From Minisyncoccota bacterium (lineage in GTDB: Bacteria > Patescibacteriota > Microgenomatia > UBA1400 > PJMF01): a stretch of 35,817 nucleotides of DNA. The notes under the pieces were generated by a model. That model was given only the letters and a program-made list of their open reading frames with translations. It did not search any database and was not told the DNA's origin. The DNA is taken from contig JAAYYE010000009.1 of assembly GCA_012515515.1 (NCBI GenBank), positions 1 through 35,817 of the forward strand, given 5' to 3'. The position numbers were made by a program, and so were the translations under genes. Every line of letters begins with the position of its first letter. The first letter of the stretch is position 1. Below, piece after piece: positions 1 through 6,951 of the stretch.

Positions 1-92
1 TATTAAATCTAATAAAATGCTGAAATATCAATCTAAAATATTATTAAATCTAATAAAATGCTGAAATATCAATCTAAAATATTATTAAATCT
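1..92. repeat. 41-bp tandem duplication over the start of the first gene
   Basis: Bases 1-41 are repeated exactly at 42-82, and the first 10 bases recur at 83-92, giving about 2.2 copies with period 41. Each full copy contains an ATG (17 and 58). Because 41 is not a multiple of three, the two ATGs lie in different frames. The first opens a 15-codon frame ending at TGA 62-64, just past the second ATG. The repeat touches the window edge, so a contig-end assembly artefact is possible. Confidence 0.9.
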
Positions 93-1044
93 TTTTATTT
101 TACTGTGTTTTTTAGCAATTGGTATAAAAGATGTTCGGGCAAGTAATGAGGTCCTGGGCATGCACATTTTGCAGCCAGAAGAACTCAAGCATGTGCGCAT
201 GATTTTTGAGGATGATGAGTGGCGCTATACCACTATTCCTCTAGCCACTAGCGATACGCAAAACTGGCAGCGTTGGCAAAAATTTTTTGATGAAGCTTAT
301 CGACTTAAATTGATTCCGATTATTCGTTTAGCAACCAGCTATGATAGCGAGCAACAGCATTGGACAATCCCCACGCGCAAGGAAATTGTTAATTTGGTTG
401 CTTTTTTATCAAGTTTAAATTGGCATCAAAAGGAAAAACTGGTAGTTGTTTTTAATGAAGTTAATCACGCTCAAGAATGGGGTGGTAGAATTGATCCGCT
501 AGCTTACACGCAGGTTTTAAAATTTACTAGTAATTGGTTGCGCAGCGAGGGTTTAAATTATAAGGTTTTGCCAGCAGCACTTGATTTAGCCACAGCTAAT
601 ATTTTTCCAACTATGGAAGCTTTTAGTTATTTAGAAACAATGCTCCGCGTTGATCCAGAGATTTTTACTTATATTGATTATTGGAATTCTCACTCTTATC
701 CAAATCCAAACTTTTCAGCTTCACCCAAGACTAATGGGCAAAATTCTTTAAGAGGTTTTATTTATGAATTAAATTTTTTAAAAAACAAAACGGGTTTAGA
801 TTTTCAAACATTTATTACTGAAACTGGCTGGAAATCAAGCTATATGATTAATTTTTATTTAAGCGATTATTATGCCTATGCGCTCAAAAATATTTGGAGT
901 GATGAACGAGTTGTGGCAGTTACCCCTTTTGTGTTAAAAGGCGATCCAGGACCTTTTGCCCAGTTTGGTTTTGTGGATGCTAGTGATTTACCCACTATTC
1001 AAGCTAGTGCACTAAAAAAAGCTTTAAAAAAAATATCGCCTTGA
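58..1044 (+). CDS. Secreted clan GH-A glycoside-hydrolase-like protein
   Basis: This 328-residue protein starts with a likely signal peptide or anchor (basic residues, hydrophobic stretch at about 9-23, then a region compatible with cleavage near residue 28). The body looks like a TIM-barrel glycosidase of clan GH-A. FNEVNH at 132-137 has the Asn-Glu pair typical of the acid/base strand (E134), and ITETGW at 253-258 supplies a candidate nucleophile (E255). YWNSHSYP at 208-215 resembles the conserved barrel-strand aromatic/His segment. It would act outside the membrane on a glycan that cannot be named from sequence. The start ATG 58 lies in the second copy of a 41-bp tandem duplication; the first-copy ATG is out of frame. 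The stop is TGA. The family fold is an inference from these two motifs, and a catalytically inactive relative is possible. Confidence 0.6.
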   Translation: MLKYQSKILLNLFILLCFLAIGIKDVRASNEVLGMHILQPEELKHVRMIFEDDEWRYTTIPLATSDTQNWQRWQKFFDEAYRLKLIPIIRLATSYDSEQQHWTIPTRKEIVNLVAFLSSLNWHQKEKLVVVFNEVNHAQEWGGRIDPLAYTQVLKFTSNWLRSEGLNYKVLPAALDLATANIFPTMEAFSYLETMLRVDPEIFTYIDYWNSHSYPNPNFSASPKTNGQNSLRGFIYELNFLKNKTGLDFQTFITETGWKSSYMINFYLSDYYAYALKNIWSDERVVAVTPFVLKGDPGPFAQFGFVDASDLPTIQASALKKALKKISP

Positions 1045-1078
1045 TTTGCCATGACAATCATTTAAAATGTTAACTAAG

Positions 1079-1108
1079 TTTGCTAAGCAGTAATTTGCTA
1101 AGTGGTAA
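1079..1108. repeat. 15-bp imperfect tandem repeat upstream of tRNA-Gly
   Basis: Bases 1079-1093 and 1094-1108 match at 13 of 15 positions (TTTGCTAAG core followed by GTAA). They lie in the 82-base gap between the glycosidase-like gene and tRNA-Gly. The 11-mer TTGCTAAGTGG in the second copy also occurs at 28956-28966, upstream of lepB. Confidence 0.7.
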
Positions 1109-1126
1109 ATTGCGCATTGGGCAAGC

Positions 1127-1197
1127 GCGGGTGTAGTACATCGGTAGTATATCTCCCTTCCAAGGAGAAGAGGCCAGTTCGATTCTGGTCACCCGCT
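1127..1197 (+). tRNA. tRNA-Gly (anticodon UCC)
   Basis: The cloverleaf can be drawn directly. The 7-bp acceptor stem is GCGGGTG with CACCCGC. The anticodon stem TCTCC/GGAGA closes the 7-base loop CTTCCAA with anticodon TCC. The T arm has TTCGATT in the loop. The discriminator is T and no CCA is encoded. It reads GGA and GGG glycine codons. The 3' end is partly duplicated 24 bases downstream. Confidence 0.93.
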
Positions 1198-1236
1198 CAC
1201 TTTCTTCCCTTCTCACCCGCTCATTTTCTCTTGATT
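1189..1236. repeat. 24-bp imperfect duplication of the tRNA-Gly 3' end
   Basis: The 11-mer TCACCCGCTCA at 1189-1199, which includes the 3' acceptor strand of tRNA-Gly, recurs exactly at 1213-1223. The T/C-rich bases after it are also similar, giving a 24-bp period. The second copy runs into the putative -35 box of the antiporter gene. There is no integrase gene in the window, so a phage attachment remnant is not supported. Confidence 0.75.
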
Positions 1237-1260
1237 ACTAATAGGGTTTTCTGCTTTAAT
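1231..1260 (+). promoter_or_regulatory. Putative promoter of the Ca2+/Na+ antiporter gene
   Basis: TTGATT at 1231-1236 and TTTAAT at 1255-1260 are separated by 18 bases. The -10 box ends 7 bases before ATG 1268, so the transcript would be leaderless or nearly so. Confidence 0.5.
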
Positions 1261-1267
1261 GTAAGCA

Positions 1268-2233
1268 ATGTCTAATTTTGCGCTATTTTTTATTGCTTTG
1301 TTTTTATTGTGGCTGGGGGCAGAACTAGTCACGCGGGCAGCCATCAAAATTGCCAAGTCGCTAGCCATGTCAGAGGGTTTTATTGGTCTCACTATCGTGG
1401 CAATTGGGACAAGTTTTCCAGAAATTATTATTGCGGTCACTGGGGCAATTCGCCAATTAAATGGCATCGATTCTAGTCAAATCGTGATAGGTAATGTCAT
1501 TGGTTCCAGTATGGCTAATTTAGCCTTAATTTTAGGCATTGTGGGTTTGTTAAAAGTGATTAAGCTGCAAAAAACCGAATTATTATTGGATATGTTGATG
1601 TTGGTTATGTCGACTACAATCTTTTATTTTCTTGGTCAGGATGGCATCATCAATCAACAAGACGGCATATTATTAATTCTTTTTTATCTTGTTTATTTGC
1701 TCTTTTTAAATCGACAAAACTTAAAAAAACAGAGTTTACTTTGCAAAAAAAATAAAAAAATAAAGACAAAGAAAATTCAAAAAATTAATTATTTAAGTTT
1801 TTTCCAATTAATTTTAGGTTTAGTAATTTTATTTAAAGCCTCGCAAATGGTTTTAAGTCACGGGGTGTTAATCGCTGAAGTGTTGGGAGTTAATGAAATG
1901 CTGGTGGGTATTCTCTTGGTTGGTTTGGGTAGCAGCTTGCCGGAACTAATGGTGTCAATTACGGCCATGAGGAAGGGATCAACCGCCCTGTCTTTGAATA
2001 ATCTAATTGGCAGTAATATCTTGAATGTTTTCTTAGCCTTGGGGCTAAGTGGCACTATTACTAGTTGGGAAATTAATAGGCAATTGGTGCTGTTTGATGT
2101 GCCCTACTTGCTATTTACGACGATTATAGCGGTGCTCTTTTTATTGAGCAAAAACAAATTTGAGCGCAAAGAATCAATATTAATGGTTGCTCTCTATGCA
2201 ATATATATCATCTTAAAGCTCTCTGGCTTTTAA
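1268..2233 (+). CDS. Calcium/sodium antiporter, CaCA family (YrbG-like)
   Basis: This 321-residue integral membrane protein exchanges cations, probably Ca2+ for Na+ or H+. It shows the two inverted alpha-repeats that define the CaCA superfamily. Repeat 1 has GTSFPE at 47-52 and GNVIGSSMANL at 75-85. Repeat 2 has GSSLPE at about 222-227 followed by NNLIGSNILNVF. The acidic residue in each G-T/S-S-x-P-E motif is the ion ligand in this family. A Lys-rich cytoplasmic loop (about 155-172) separates the two five-helix halves. Length is normal for bacterial YrbG-type proteins (about 320). It stands alone, with its own promoter between tRNA-Gly and epmA. Ion specificity is inferred from the family. 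Confidence 0.9.
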   Translation: MSNFALFFIALFLLWLGAELVTRAAIKIAKSLAMSEGFIGLTIVAIGTSFPEIIIAVTGAIRQLNGIDSSQIVIGNVIGSSMANLALILGIVGLLKVIKLQKTELLLDMLMLVMSTTIFYFLGQDGIINQQDGILLILFYLVYLLFLNRQNLKKQSLLCKKNKKIKTKKIQKINYLSFFQLILGLVILFKASQMVLSHGVLIAEVLGVNEMLVGILLVGLGSSLPELMVSITAMRKGSTALSLNNLIGSNILNVFLALGLSGTITSWEINRQLVLFDVPYLLFTTIIAVLFLLSKNKFERKESILMVALYAIYIILKLSGF

Positions 2234-2251
2234 TAATTGGCCTAATGGTAC

Positions 2252-2257
2252 TATAAT
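2252..2257 (+). promoter_or_regulatory. -10 box (TATAAT) of epmA
   Basis: A perfect TATAAT at 2252-2257 ends 8 bases before the GTG start at 2266. No convincing -35 box is seen. The start point would fall almost on the GTG, implying a leaderless message, or a leader of about 12 bases if the ATG at 2278 is the true start. Confidence 0.55.
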
Positions 2258-2265
2258 ATCCGCTT

Positions 2266-3372
2266 GTGAAAAAAAATATGGAAAAAAATTGGCAAAGAAT
2301 GCGTCATGATGAGTTTTTTGCTCAACGCTTATTGTTGCGTGAACAAGTCATTAAAGCCATCAGAAAATTTTTTGATCAGCAGCAGTTTCTTGAAGTGGAA
2401 ACACCGCTCTTGGTTAAAGCACCTGGTTCAGAGCCTTATTTAGAAGTCTTTAGAACGGAATTAAAAGACGAACACGATCATAGTCAGCCCGCTTATTTAC
2501 TCACTAGCCCAGAATATAGTATGAAAAAACTATTAACTGCTGGTCTAGATAAAATTTATCAGATTTGCAAAAGTTTTCGTAATCAAGAAAGTTTTGGGCA
2601 GAATCATAATCCCGAATTTACCATCTTAGAATGGTATCGGGCTTCAGCCGACTATCAAGATATTATGTTGGATCTTGCGCAACTCATACTTTTTATTCAT
2701 GAAGAATTAAAAAAATATTACAGCACAAAAACAGACGATTTTGCACAAAGCATGCTGGCAAGATTGGGAGATAAGCAACTTGAATATTTGGGTAAAAATT
2801 ATAATTTACAATTACCCTATCAAAGGCTAACTGTGGCAGAAGTTTTTGCCAAATATTTAAATATTCAAGAAGAAGAATTGCTGAATAGAGACGCTCTTTA
2901 TCAAGTGGCAAAGAAGTTAAATTATCAATTAGCTAGCGATGCGAGCTGGGACGATTTGTTTTATCAACTATTTTTAAATGAAATTGAGCCACAATTGGCT
3001 CAATTAGATCATCCGGTAATTATTTGTGACTATCCTCTATCTCAAGCTGCTTTGGCTAAAAGAAAAACCAGCAATCCTCAATTTGCTGAGCGCTTTGAGC
3101 TTTATTTAGCTGGCTTAGAATTGGGCAACGCTTTTAGTGAATTGACAGATCATCAAGAACAAGAACAGCGCATTAAATCCGAGTTGTCATTGAGAAAAGA
3201 ATTAAATAAAATTGCTTATGAGCTAGATCAAGATTTTATTAAAGCCCTGGAAGTAGGCATGCCAGAATCTGGAGGAATTGCGGTGGGTGTTGATAGAATT
3301 ATTATGTTGTTTGCTGGAGTGAGCGACATCAATGATATTTTATTTTTTCCAGCTAGTGAGCTGTTTGCTTAA
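2266..3372 (+). CDS. epmA: Elongation factor P--(R)-beta-lysine ligase EpmA (GenX/PoxA/YjeA)
   Basis: This is a class II lysyl-tRNA-synthetase paralogue of 368 residues. It lacks the N-terminal OB-fold anticodon-binding domain, so the catalytic core begins near residue 10. Visible features are the motif-1 region VETPLLVKAPGSEPYLEVF, the motif-2 region SFRNQESFGQNHNPEFTILEW and the motif-3 region GIAVGVDRIIML. The Ala at 339 (GIAVG) corresponds to the EpmA-type Ala, where true LysRS has Gly; in E. coli EpmA this Ala (A298) favours beta-lysine. The next gene is efp, its known substrate. The window also has a separate class I LysRS, so this copy is free to be dedicated to EF-P. The start is GTG 2266; ATG 2278 is an alternative. 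The beta-lysine-making partner EpmB is not in the window. A long Lys/Gln-rich insertion of about 40 residues lies in the middle compared with E. coli. Confidence 0.9.
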   Translation: MKKNMEKNWQRMRHDEFFAQRLLLREQVIKAIRKFFDQQQFLEVETPLLVKAPGSEPYLEVFRTELKDEHDHSQPAYLLTSPEYSMKKLLTAGLDKIYQICKSFRNQESFGQNHNPEFTILEWYRASADYQDIMLDLAQLILFIHEELKKYYSTKTDDFAQSMLARLGDKQLEYLGKNYNLQLPYQRLTVAEVFAKYLNIQEEELLNRDALYQVAKKLNYQLASDASWDDLFYQLFLNEIEPQLAQLDHPVIICDYPLSQAALAKRKTSNPQFAERFELYLAGLELGNAFSELTDHQEQEQRIKSELSLRKELNKIAYELDQDFIKALEVGMPESGGIAVGVDRIIMLFAGVSDINDILFFPASELFA

Positions 3373-3392
3373 AGGCTGTTTGATAAATTAAC

Positions 3393-3421
3393 TTGACTAG
3401 GCAAACAAATTAAGTTTTAAT
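3393..3421 (+). promoter_or_regulatory. Putative promoter of efp
   Basis: TTGACT at 3393-3398 and TTTAAT at 3416-3421 are 17 bases apart, in the 68-base gap between epmA and efp. This gives a short leader of about 13 bases without a Shine-Dalgarno sequence. EF-P could therefore be made independently of EpmA. Confidence 0.5.
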
Positions 3422-3440
3422 AAGCCTTGAATATTAACTT

Positions 3441-4007
3441 ATGTCAATAATTAAAGCAGGTAACATCAAAAAAGGCAGTTATATTCTGTATCGGAATGCA
3501 CCTCATTATGTGTCCTATGTGAAATTTGTCTCTCCTGGCAAGGGTTCAGCTTTTTCTCGAGTGAAAATGCGTGATATGCGTTCTGGAGCCAATGTTGAGT
3601 TTACTTTTAAATCTCACGACAATGTTGAAGAGCTAGATGTATCGAGCAAAGAAATGCAATTTTTATATAAAGCTGATGATGAGGTTATTTTTATGGATCC
3701 AGTGAGCTACGAACAAATACCTGTTCCTGCTAAACTACTTGAAGGCCAAGTGGAAATGTTAACCGCTGATATTAAAGTCTATGTGCTTTTTTATGAAGAG
3801 AAAGCTTTGGGAGTGAGTTTGCCTCCAAAAGTTAAACTGAAAGTGGCTAAGGCAGACAATGCTGTGACTGGTGATCGGCAAACTGCTGGAAAAAAACCAG
3901 TGATTATGGAAACGGGTTTAGTTGTTCAAGCACCCTTGTTTATTAAGGAGGGCGATGTATTATCAATTGATACTACTACTGGTGATTATGTTTCTAGGGT
4001 CAATTAA
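3441..4007 (+). CDS. efp: Translation elongation factor P
   Basis: At 188 residues this is the usual EF-P length. The protein binds between the P and E sites of the ribosome and relieves stalling at polyproline. Domain I (1-65) carries the modification loop SPGKGSAF, with Lys34 at the position modified in E. coli EF-P. Two OB-like domains follow (about 68-125 and 130-188), including the family motif TGDRQTAGKKPVIMETGLVVQAPLFI. Lys34 in a PGKG context next to epmA indicates beta-lysylation. A T-run follows the stop without a clear stem. Confidence 0.97.
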   Translation: MSIIKAGNIKKGSYILYRNAPHYVSYVKFVSPGKGSAFSRVKMRDMRSGANVEFTFKSHDNVEELDVSSKEMQFLYKADDEVIFMDPVSYEQIPVPAKLLEGQVEMLTADIKVYVLFYEEKALGVSLPPKVKLKVAKADNAVTGDRQTAGKKPVIMETGLVVQAPLFIKEGDVLSIDTTTGDYVSRVN

Positions 4008-4019
4008 TTTTTTTTAGTA

Positions 4020-4025
4020 TATAAT
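4020..4025 (+). promoter_or_regulatory. -10 box upstream of tRNA-Lys
   Basis: A perfect TATAAT lies 27 bases before the mature 5' end of tRNA-Lys. No good -35 box is visible. Confidence 0.45.
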
Positions 4026-4052
4026 AAACGATTGTTCTTTAAGCAAAAACAT

Positions 4053-4126
4053 GGGTCCGTAGCTCAGTCGGTTAGAGCGACAGCCTTTTAAGCTGTGCGT
4101 CCCGGGTTCGAGTCCCGGCGGACTCA
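4053..4126 (+). tRNA. tRNA-Lys (anticodon UUU)
   Basis: The acceptor stem is GGGTCCG/CGGACTC with one G-T pair. The anticodon stem ACAGC/GCTGT closes the loop CTTTTAA with anticodon TTT. The T loop is TTCGAGT within CCCGG/CCGG. The discriminator is A and no CCA is encoded. It would be charged by the class I LysRS encoded at 7525-9228. Confidence 0.95.
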
Positions 4127-4203
4127 CAAAAACACAGGGTCCATCCACCCATCTTAAATTTTTCACTAATAGTTTGGTGATGGTCGAAATAACTCGATTC
4201 TTG

Positions 4204-4231
4204 TTGGCTGATTATTAAAAAACAGTATAAT
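4204..4231 (+). promoter_or_regulatory. Promoter of the FkbM methyltransferase gene
   Basis: TTGGCT at 4204-4209 and TATAAT at 4226-4231 are 16 bases apart. The -10 box ends 5 bases before ATG 4237 and 8 before ATG 4240. It overlaps an in-frame TTG at 4231, which argues against that TTG as the start. Confidence 0.6.
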
Positions 4232-4236
4232 TGCTG

Positions 4237-4902
4237 ATGATGCATAAAACGGCTGCAAAATACTATCTTTCCTCAATTCTAACAACTCTTAACAATTTTA
4301 ATTGGTATGGCTTTCCTTTGCTTTTTATTAAAAAAGAAATTGTCATCAAAATTAAAAATAAATCTAGTTTTTATGTCAGTAATTTCATGGATATATGGAC
4401 CTTAAAGGAAGTAATTGTAGATGATCAATATAGAACTAAGAAAATGATTAATAAAAAAGATGTGGTGATTGATATTGGGGCAGCAATTGGAGATTTTTCA
4501 ATACTGGCAGCTCAGAAAGCAAAAAAAGTCATTGCTTACGAATGCAACGCTGAAAGAGTGCGGTTGATGAAAAAAAATCTAAAAATAAATAAAGTCATAA
4601 ATGTGCTTTTAAAAGATACGAAAGCCAAGTCATTGGCTCAAATTTTAAAAGGTATTGAGCGCTGCAATTTTTTAAAAATTGATTGTGAAGGATGTGAATA
4701 CGATATTTTTAATAACGCGAGTGCTAGGGATTTAGATAAGATTGAATTTATTGCCATGGAGGCCCATCAATTTAATCAGAAAATGAAAAAGCAGTATCAA
4801 GATTTATTGACTGTTTTAAAAAAACACAAGTTTGAAATAGAGATAGTCCCCAATCAAGTACACGACTATATTTGTTTTGTTTTCGCCAGTAAACAAAAAT
4901 AG
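4237..4902 (+). CDS. FkbM family SAM-dependent methyltransferase
   Basis: This is a 221-residue Rossmann-fold methyltransferase. Motif I is VIDIGAAIGDFSILAA, the acidic end of strand 2 is in IAYECNAERV, and the FkbM signature is FLKIDCEGCEYDIF. Enzymes of this family methylate hydroxyl groups of sugars or polyketides, and in surface glycan loci they usually act on polysaccharide units. The acceptor cannot be named here. I start at ATG 4237 (MMHKTAAKYY) because the upstream in-frame TTG overlaps the TATAAT box; ATG 4240 is equally possible. It is monocistronic, with no link to the polysaccharide operon at 25.8-28.9 kb other than possible function. Confidence 0.82.
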   Translation: MMHKTAAKYYLSSILTTLNNFNWYGFPLLFIKKEIVIKIKNKSSFYVSNFMDIWTLKEVIVDDQYRTKKMINKKDVVIDIGAAIGDFSILAAQKAKKVIAYECNAERVRLMKKNLKINKVINVLLKDTKAKSLAQILKGIERCNFLKIDCEGCEYDIFNNASARDLDKIEFIAMEAHQFNQKMKKQYQDLLTVLKKHKFEIEIVPNQVHDYICFVFASKQK

Positions 4903-4967
4903 TAAAGCCTAGTGAGAGTTTTGTTTGACGCGTAAATTTCTTAAAAGTTTTCATTTTTATTTTTTTC

Positions 4968-4996
4968 TTGCACTCTAGGTGCTTTATCGTTATAAT
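4968..4996 (+). promoter_or_regulatory. Strong promoter of the PilM-like/LytR_C gene
   Basis: TTGCAC at 4968-4973 and perfect TATAAT at 4991-4996 have the ideal 17-base spacer. The -10 box ends 6 bases before ATG 5003, so transcription would start on or next to the initiation codon, giving a leaderless message. Confidence 0.7.
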
Positions 4997-5002
4997 TTAG
5001 AT

Positions 5003-6886
5003 ATGCCCACAGAAACACGTCTTCTCTATATTCTTAGCGATTTAGCTTATATTGCTAAGTTAAATCCTACAAAAAAAGCCCATGAGTTTGTTATTAGCGA
5101 TTTTCACCAGTTAAATGGTCAATTCTTAGATGAAAATAGTTTGATTGAAAAAAACATTAAGAAGTTGGTTGATAAACTCGAACCTGGGACATATCAATTA
5201 ATTTTACCCGATTTCCTTTTTACCAATACCATGGTGAATGTGAAGGTAAAGACTGAGGAAGAAGTTAAAGATTATTTAAATGACCATCTATTAGTTGATT
5301 TAAAAATTGATAAAGAAGACTTTTATTTACACACGACTGTCTTAAGTAATTATGGCGGATCATTTAAGGTGCAGCTAACTGCTTTAGAAAAAGGCATTGT
5401 TTTGCCATTGGTGAAAGCTCTCAAAAATAATAAAGACCTCAAAATCACTGCGATTGCTCCGCTGAGCTTTAGTGTTAAGTCCCTAGTCAGTTTAGAGCCC
5501 TCAGTTTCAATTTTGCAAATTAACCGAGAATTATATTTGGCTCAACACTACATCGGTGTTGACCAATGTTTTAACACCTCAATAGATCATGCTAATGACT
5601 TTGCTGACACTGTCAAAACACTCAAAGGTGTTGAGCCAAGCATCCAAACCCTATATCTTTTGTCTGACGCTTTAGTCGATCAAAAAATTAAAGAAGCTCT
5701 GAGTGATACTCTCCCTGTTCAGCAACTAGCTGAACCAACCCCGGAGGGAGAAAAAATACCTTCTTATATCAAAAAAATTATTGAAGCGGGAGCAAAAACT
5801 TTTTCTATTCCTGATTATTTATTGCCACAGTTTGAAATTGATAAAAACTATGATAAAGAATTAGACACTAAACAATTAGAAGAAGCTGATGCAGAAGACG
5901 AAACAAGTGCGGCTGCAATTAGCAAGCCAGCAGTAATTGGCGAAGAAAATATTGTGCAAGAAAGTGACGATCAAGCGTCTGAAAGTAGTGAAGAAACAGA
6001 TGCAGAAAAAGAGCCAGGCGAGCAGGAGCCAGCAGTAGATGCAGTTTTGCCAAAAGATTTAGAAAGTGAAACGCTACCTGCTCCCAAAAAGCTTGATTTA
6101 CAGGAAATTAATCAGGTTGAGACTCAGAAAGATTTGGGGCAGGAGACAAAACCTGAACCAGAGGCAAAAGAGCTTAATCAAGAAATAAAAGAAGAAACTC
6201 AAAAAGAGTCGCCTAAAAATGTCAAAAATAAGCAGGAAGCGAGTGGGTCTACCGCTGGTGAAATTGATTTGGCACAGTTTGCCAATTTAGCTATTGATCC
6301 ATCTGTCTTGAATAAAAAAGATGCACAAAAATTCAATAAGGAGCCAAGTATGTCAGACAGCAAACCGGTCATTAAGAATACTACTACTGAAGGAAAAAGC
6401 GTGCTCAAAATGATTGGCATTGCTTTTTTTAGCCTCGTTTTAACTGCTGCTATTGGCATTGGTCTTGGTTATGGGATTTTACAATTAACTAATAAGCAGC
6501 CAGCAGATGTCAAACCTAGTGATGAAACCAGCAACCCAATAGAAGAAGTAACGCCAACGCCTGAACCAGAAAAGGTCACAATTAATAAAGAAGACTATAA
6601 ACTATTAGTGGTCAATGCGACTACTAAGGCAGGCTACGCTGGTGAGATAGCCAATGCCCTAGAAGAAGCAGGTTTTCCAGATGTAGCAGCCAAAAATGCT
6701 CGTGGCAAATATGAAGAGGGCAATTATTTATTGTTCAGTGATTTAAACGAAGCAACAGAGGCCACTCATCAGGCGCTACTCAAAGAAGTCAGCGAGCTGA
6801 CTAAGCTTGACTGGGAACTATCAGATAAAATTGCTGGAGAAGACAGCGAAGGTGCTTTTCAAGCTGTCTTAGTTTTAGCCAAGTAG
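5003..6886 (+). CDS. Membrane protein with PilM/GspL-like N-domain, acidic linker, one TM segment and LytR_C domain
   Basis: This 627-residue protein has an uncommon layout. Residues 1 to about 265 look like a PilM/GspL-type actin-like fold: the stretch from ILPDFLFTNTMVNVKV through the E-rich helix to VQLTALEKGIVLPLVKAL follows the PilM pattern. Residues about 280-460 are a low-complexity Glu/Gln/Pro/Lys linker. A single membrane span lies at about 468-492. After a Pro/Glu-rich spacer, the last ~95 residues (from KLLVVNATTKAGYAGEIANA) match the LytR_C domain found at the C-terminus of LytR-CpsA-Psr wall proteins. The N-half would be cytoplasmic and the C-domain outside. The start ATG 5003 follows a TATAAT box by 6 bases; an in-frame GTG at 4979 lies upstream of that box. 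Function is unknown. It may link an inner scaffold to the envelope. Confidence 0.65.
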   Translation: MPTETRLLYILSDLAYIAKLNPTKKAHEFVISDFHQLNGQFLDENSLIEKNIKKLVDKLEPGTYQLILPDFLFTNTMVNVKVKTEEEVKDYLNDHLLVDLKIDKEDFYLHTTVLSNYGGSFKVQLTALEKGIVLPLVKALKNNKDLKITAIAPLSFSVKSLVSLEPSVSILQINRELYLAQHYIGVDQCFNTSIDHANDFADTVKTLKGVEPSIQTLYLLSDALVDQKIKEALSDTLPVQQLAEPTPEGEKIPSYIKKIIEAGAKTFSIPDYLLPQFEIDKNYDKELDTKQLEEADAEDETSAAAISKPAVIGEENIVQESDDQASESSEETDAEKEPGEQEPAVDAVLPKDLESETLPAPKKLDLQEINQVETQKDLGQETKPEPEAKELNQEIKEETQKESPKNVKNKQEASGSTAGEIDLAQFANLAIDPSVLNKKDAQKFNKEPSMSDSKPVIKNTTTEGKSVLKMIGIAFFSLVLTAAIGIGLGYGILQLTNKQPADVKPSDETSNPIEEVTPTPEPEKVTINKEDYKLLVVNATTKAGYAGEIANALEEAGFPDVAAKNARGKYEEGNYLLFSDLNEATEATHQALLKEVSELTKLDWELSDKIAGEDSEGAFQAVLVLAK

Positions 6887-6912
6887 AACGACTTCAAAAT
6901 ACGTTTAGGGAC

Positions 6913-6940
6913 TTGCAAAGAAGAAAAAAATCTTTATACT
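6913..6940 (+). promoter_or_regulatory. Promoter of greA
   Basis: TTGCAA at 6913-6918 and TATACT at 6935-6940 are 16 bases apart. The -10 box ends 11 bases before ATG 6952, giving a leader of only about 5 bases. Confidence 0.65.
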
Positions 6941-6951
6941 TATCGCCTGTT

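Noticed and set aside
1189-1236. Phage or integrative-element attachment site at tRNA-Gly
   Set aside because: The direct repeat is only 11 exact bases, nothing lies between the copies and no integrase is present; simple duplication is more likely.
1213-1467. Minus-strand open frame of 84 codons over the antiporter gene
   Set aside because: It is antisense to the well-supported CaCA alpha-repeat 1 and has no recognisable motif or start signal.
2266-3372. Class II lysyl-tRNA synthetase
   Set aside because: It lacks the N-terminal anticodon-binding OB domain, has the EpmA-type Ala in motif 3, precedes efp, and a complete class I LysRS lies at 7525-9228.
4141-4183. Hairpin after tRNA-Lys as a terminator or riboswitch
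   Set aside because: The arms pair only with a bulge, the loop is long and no T-run follows.
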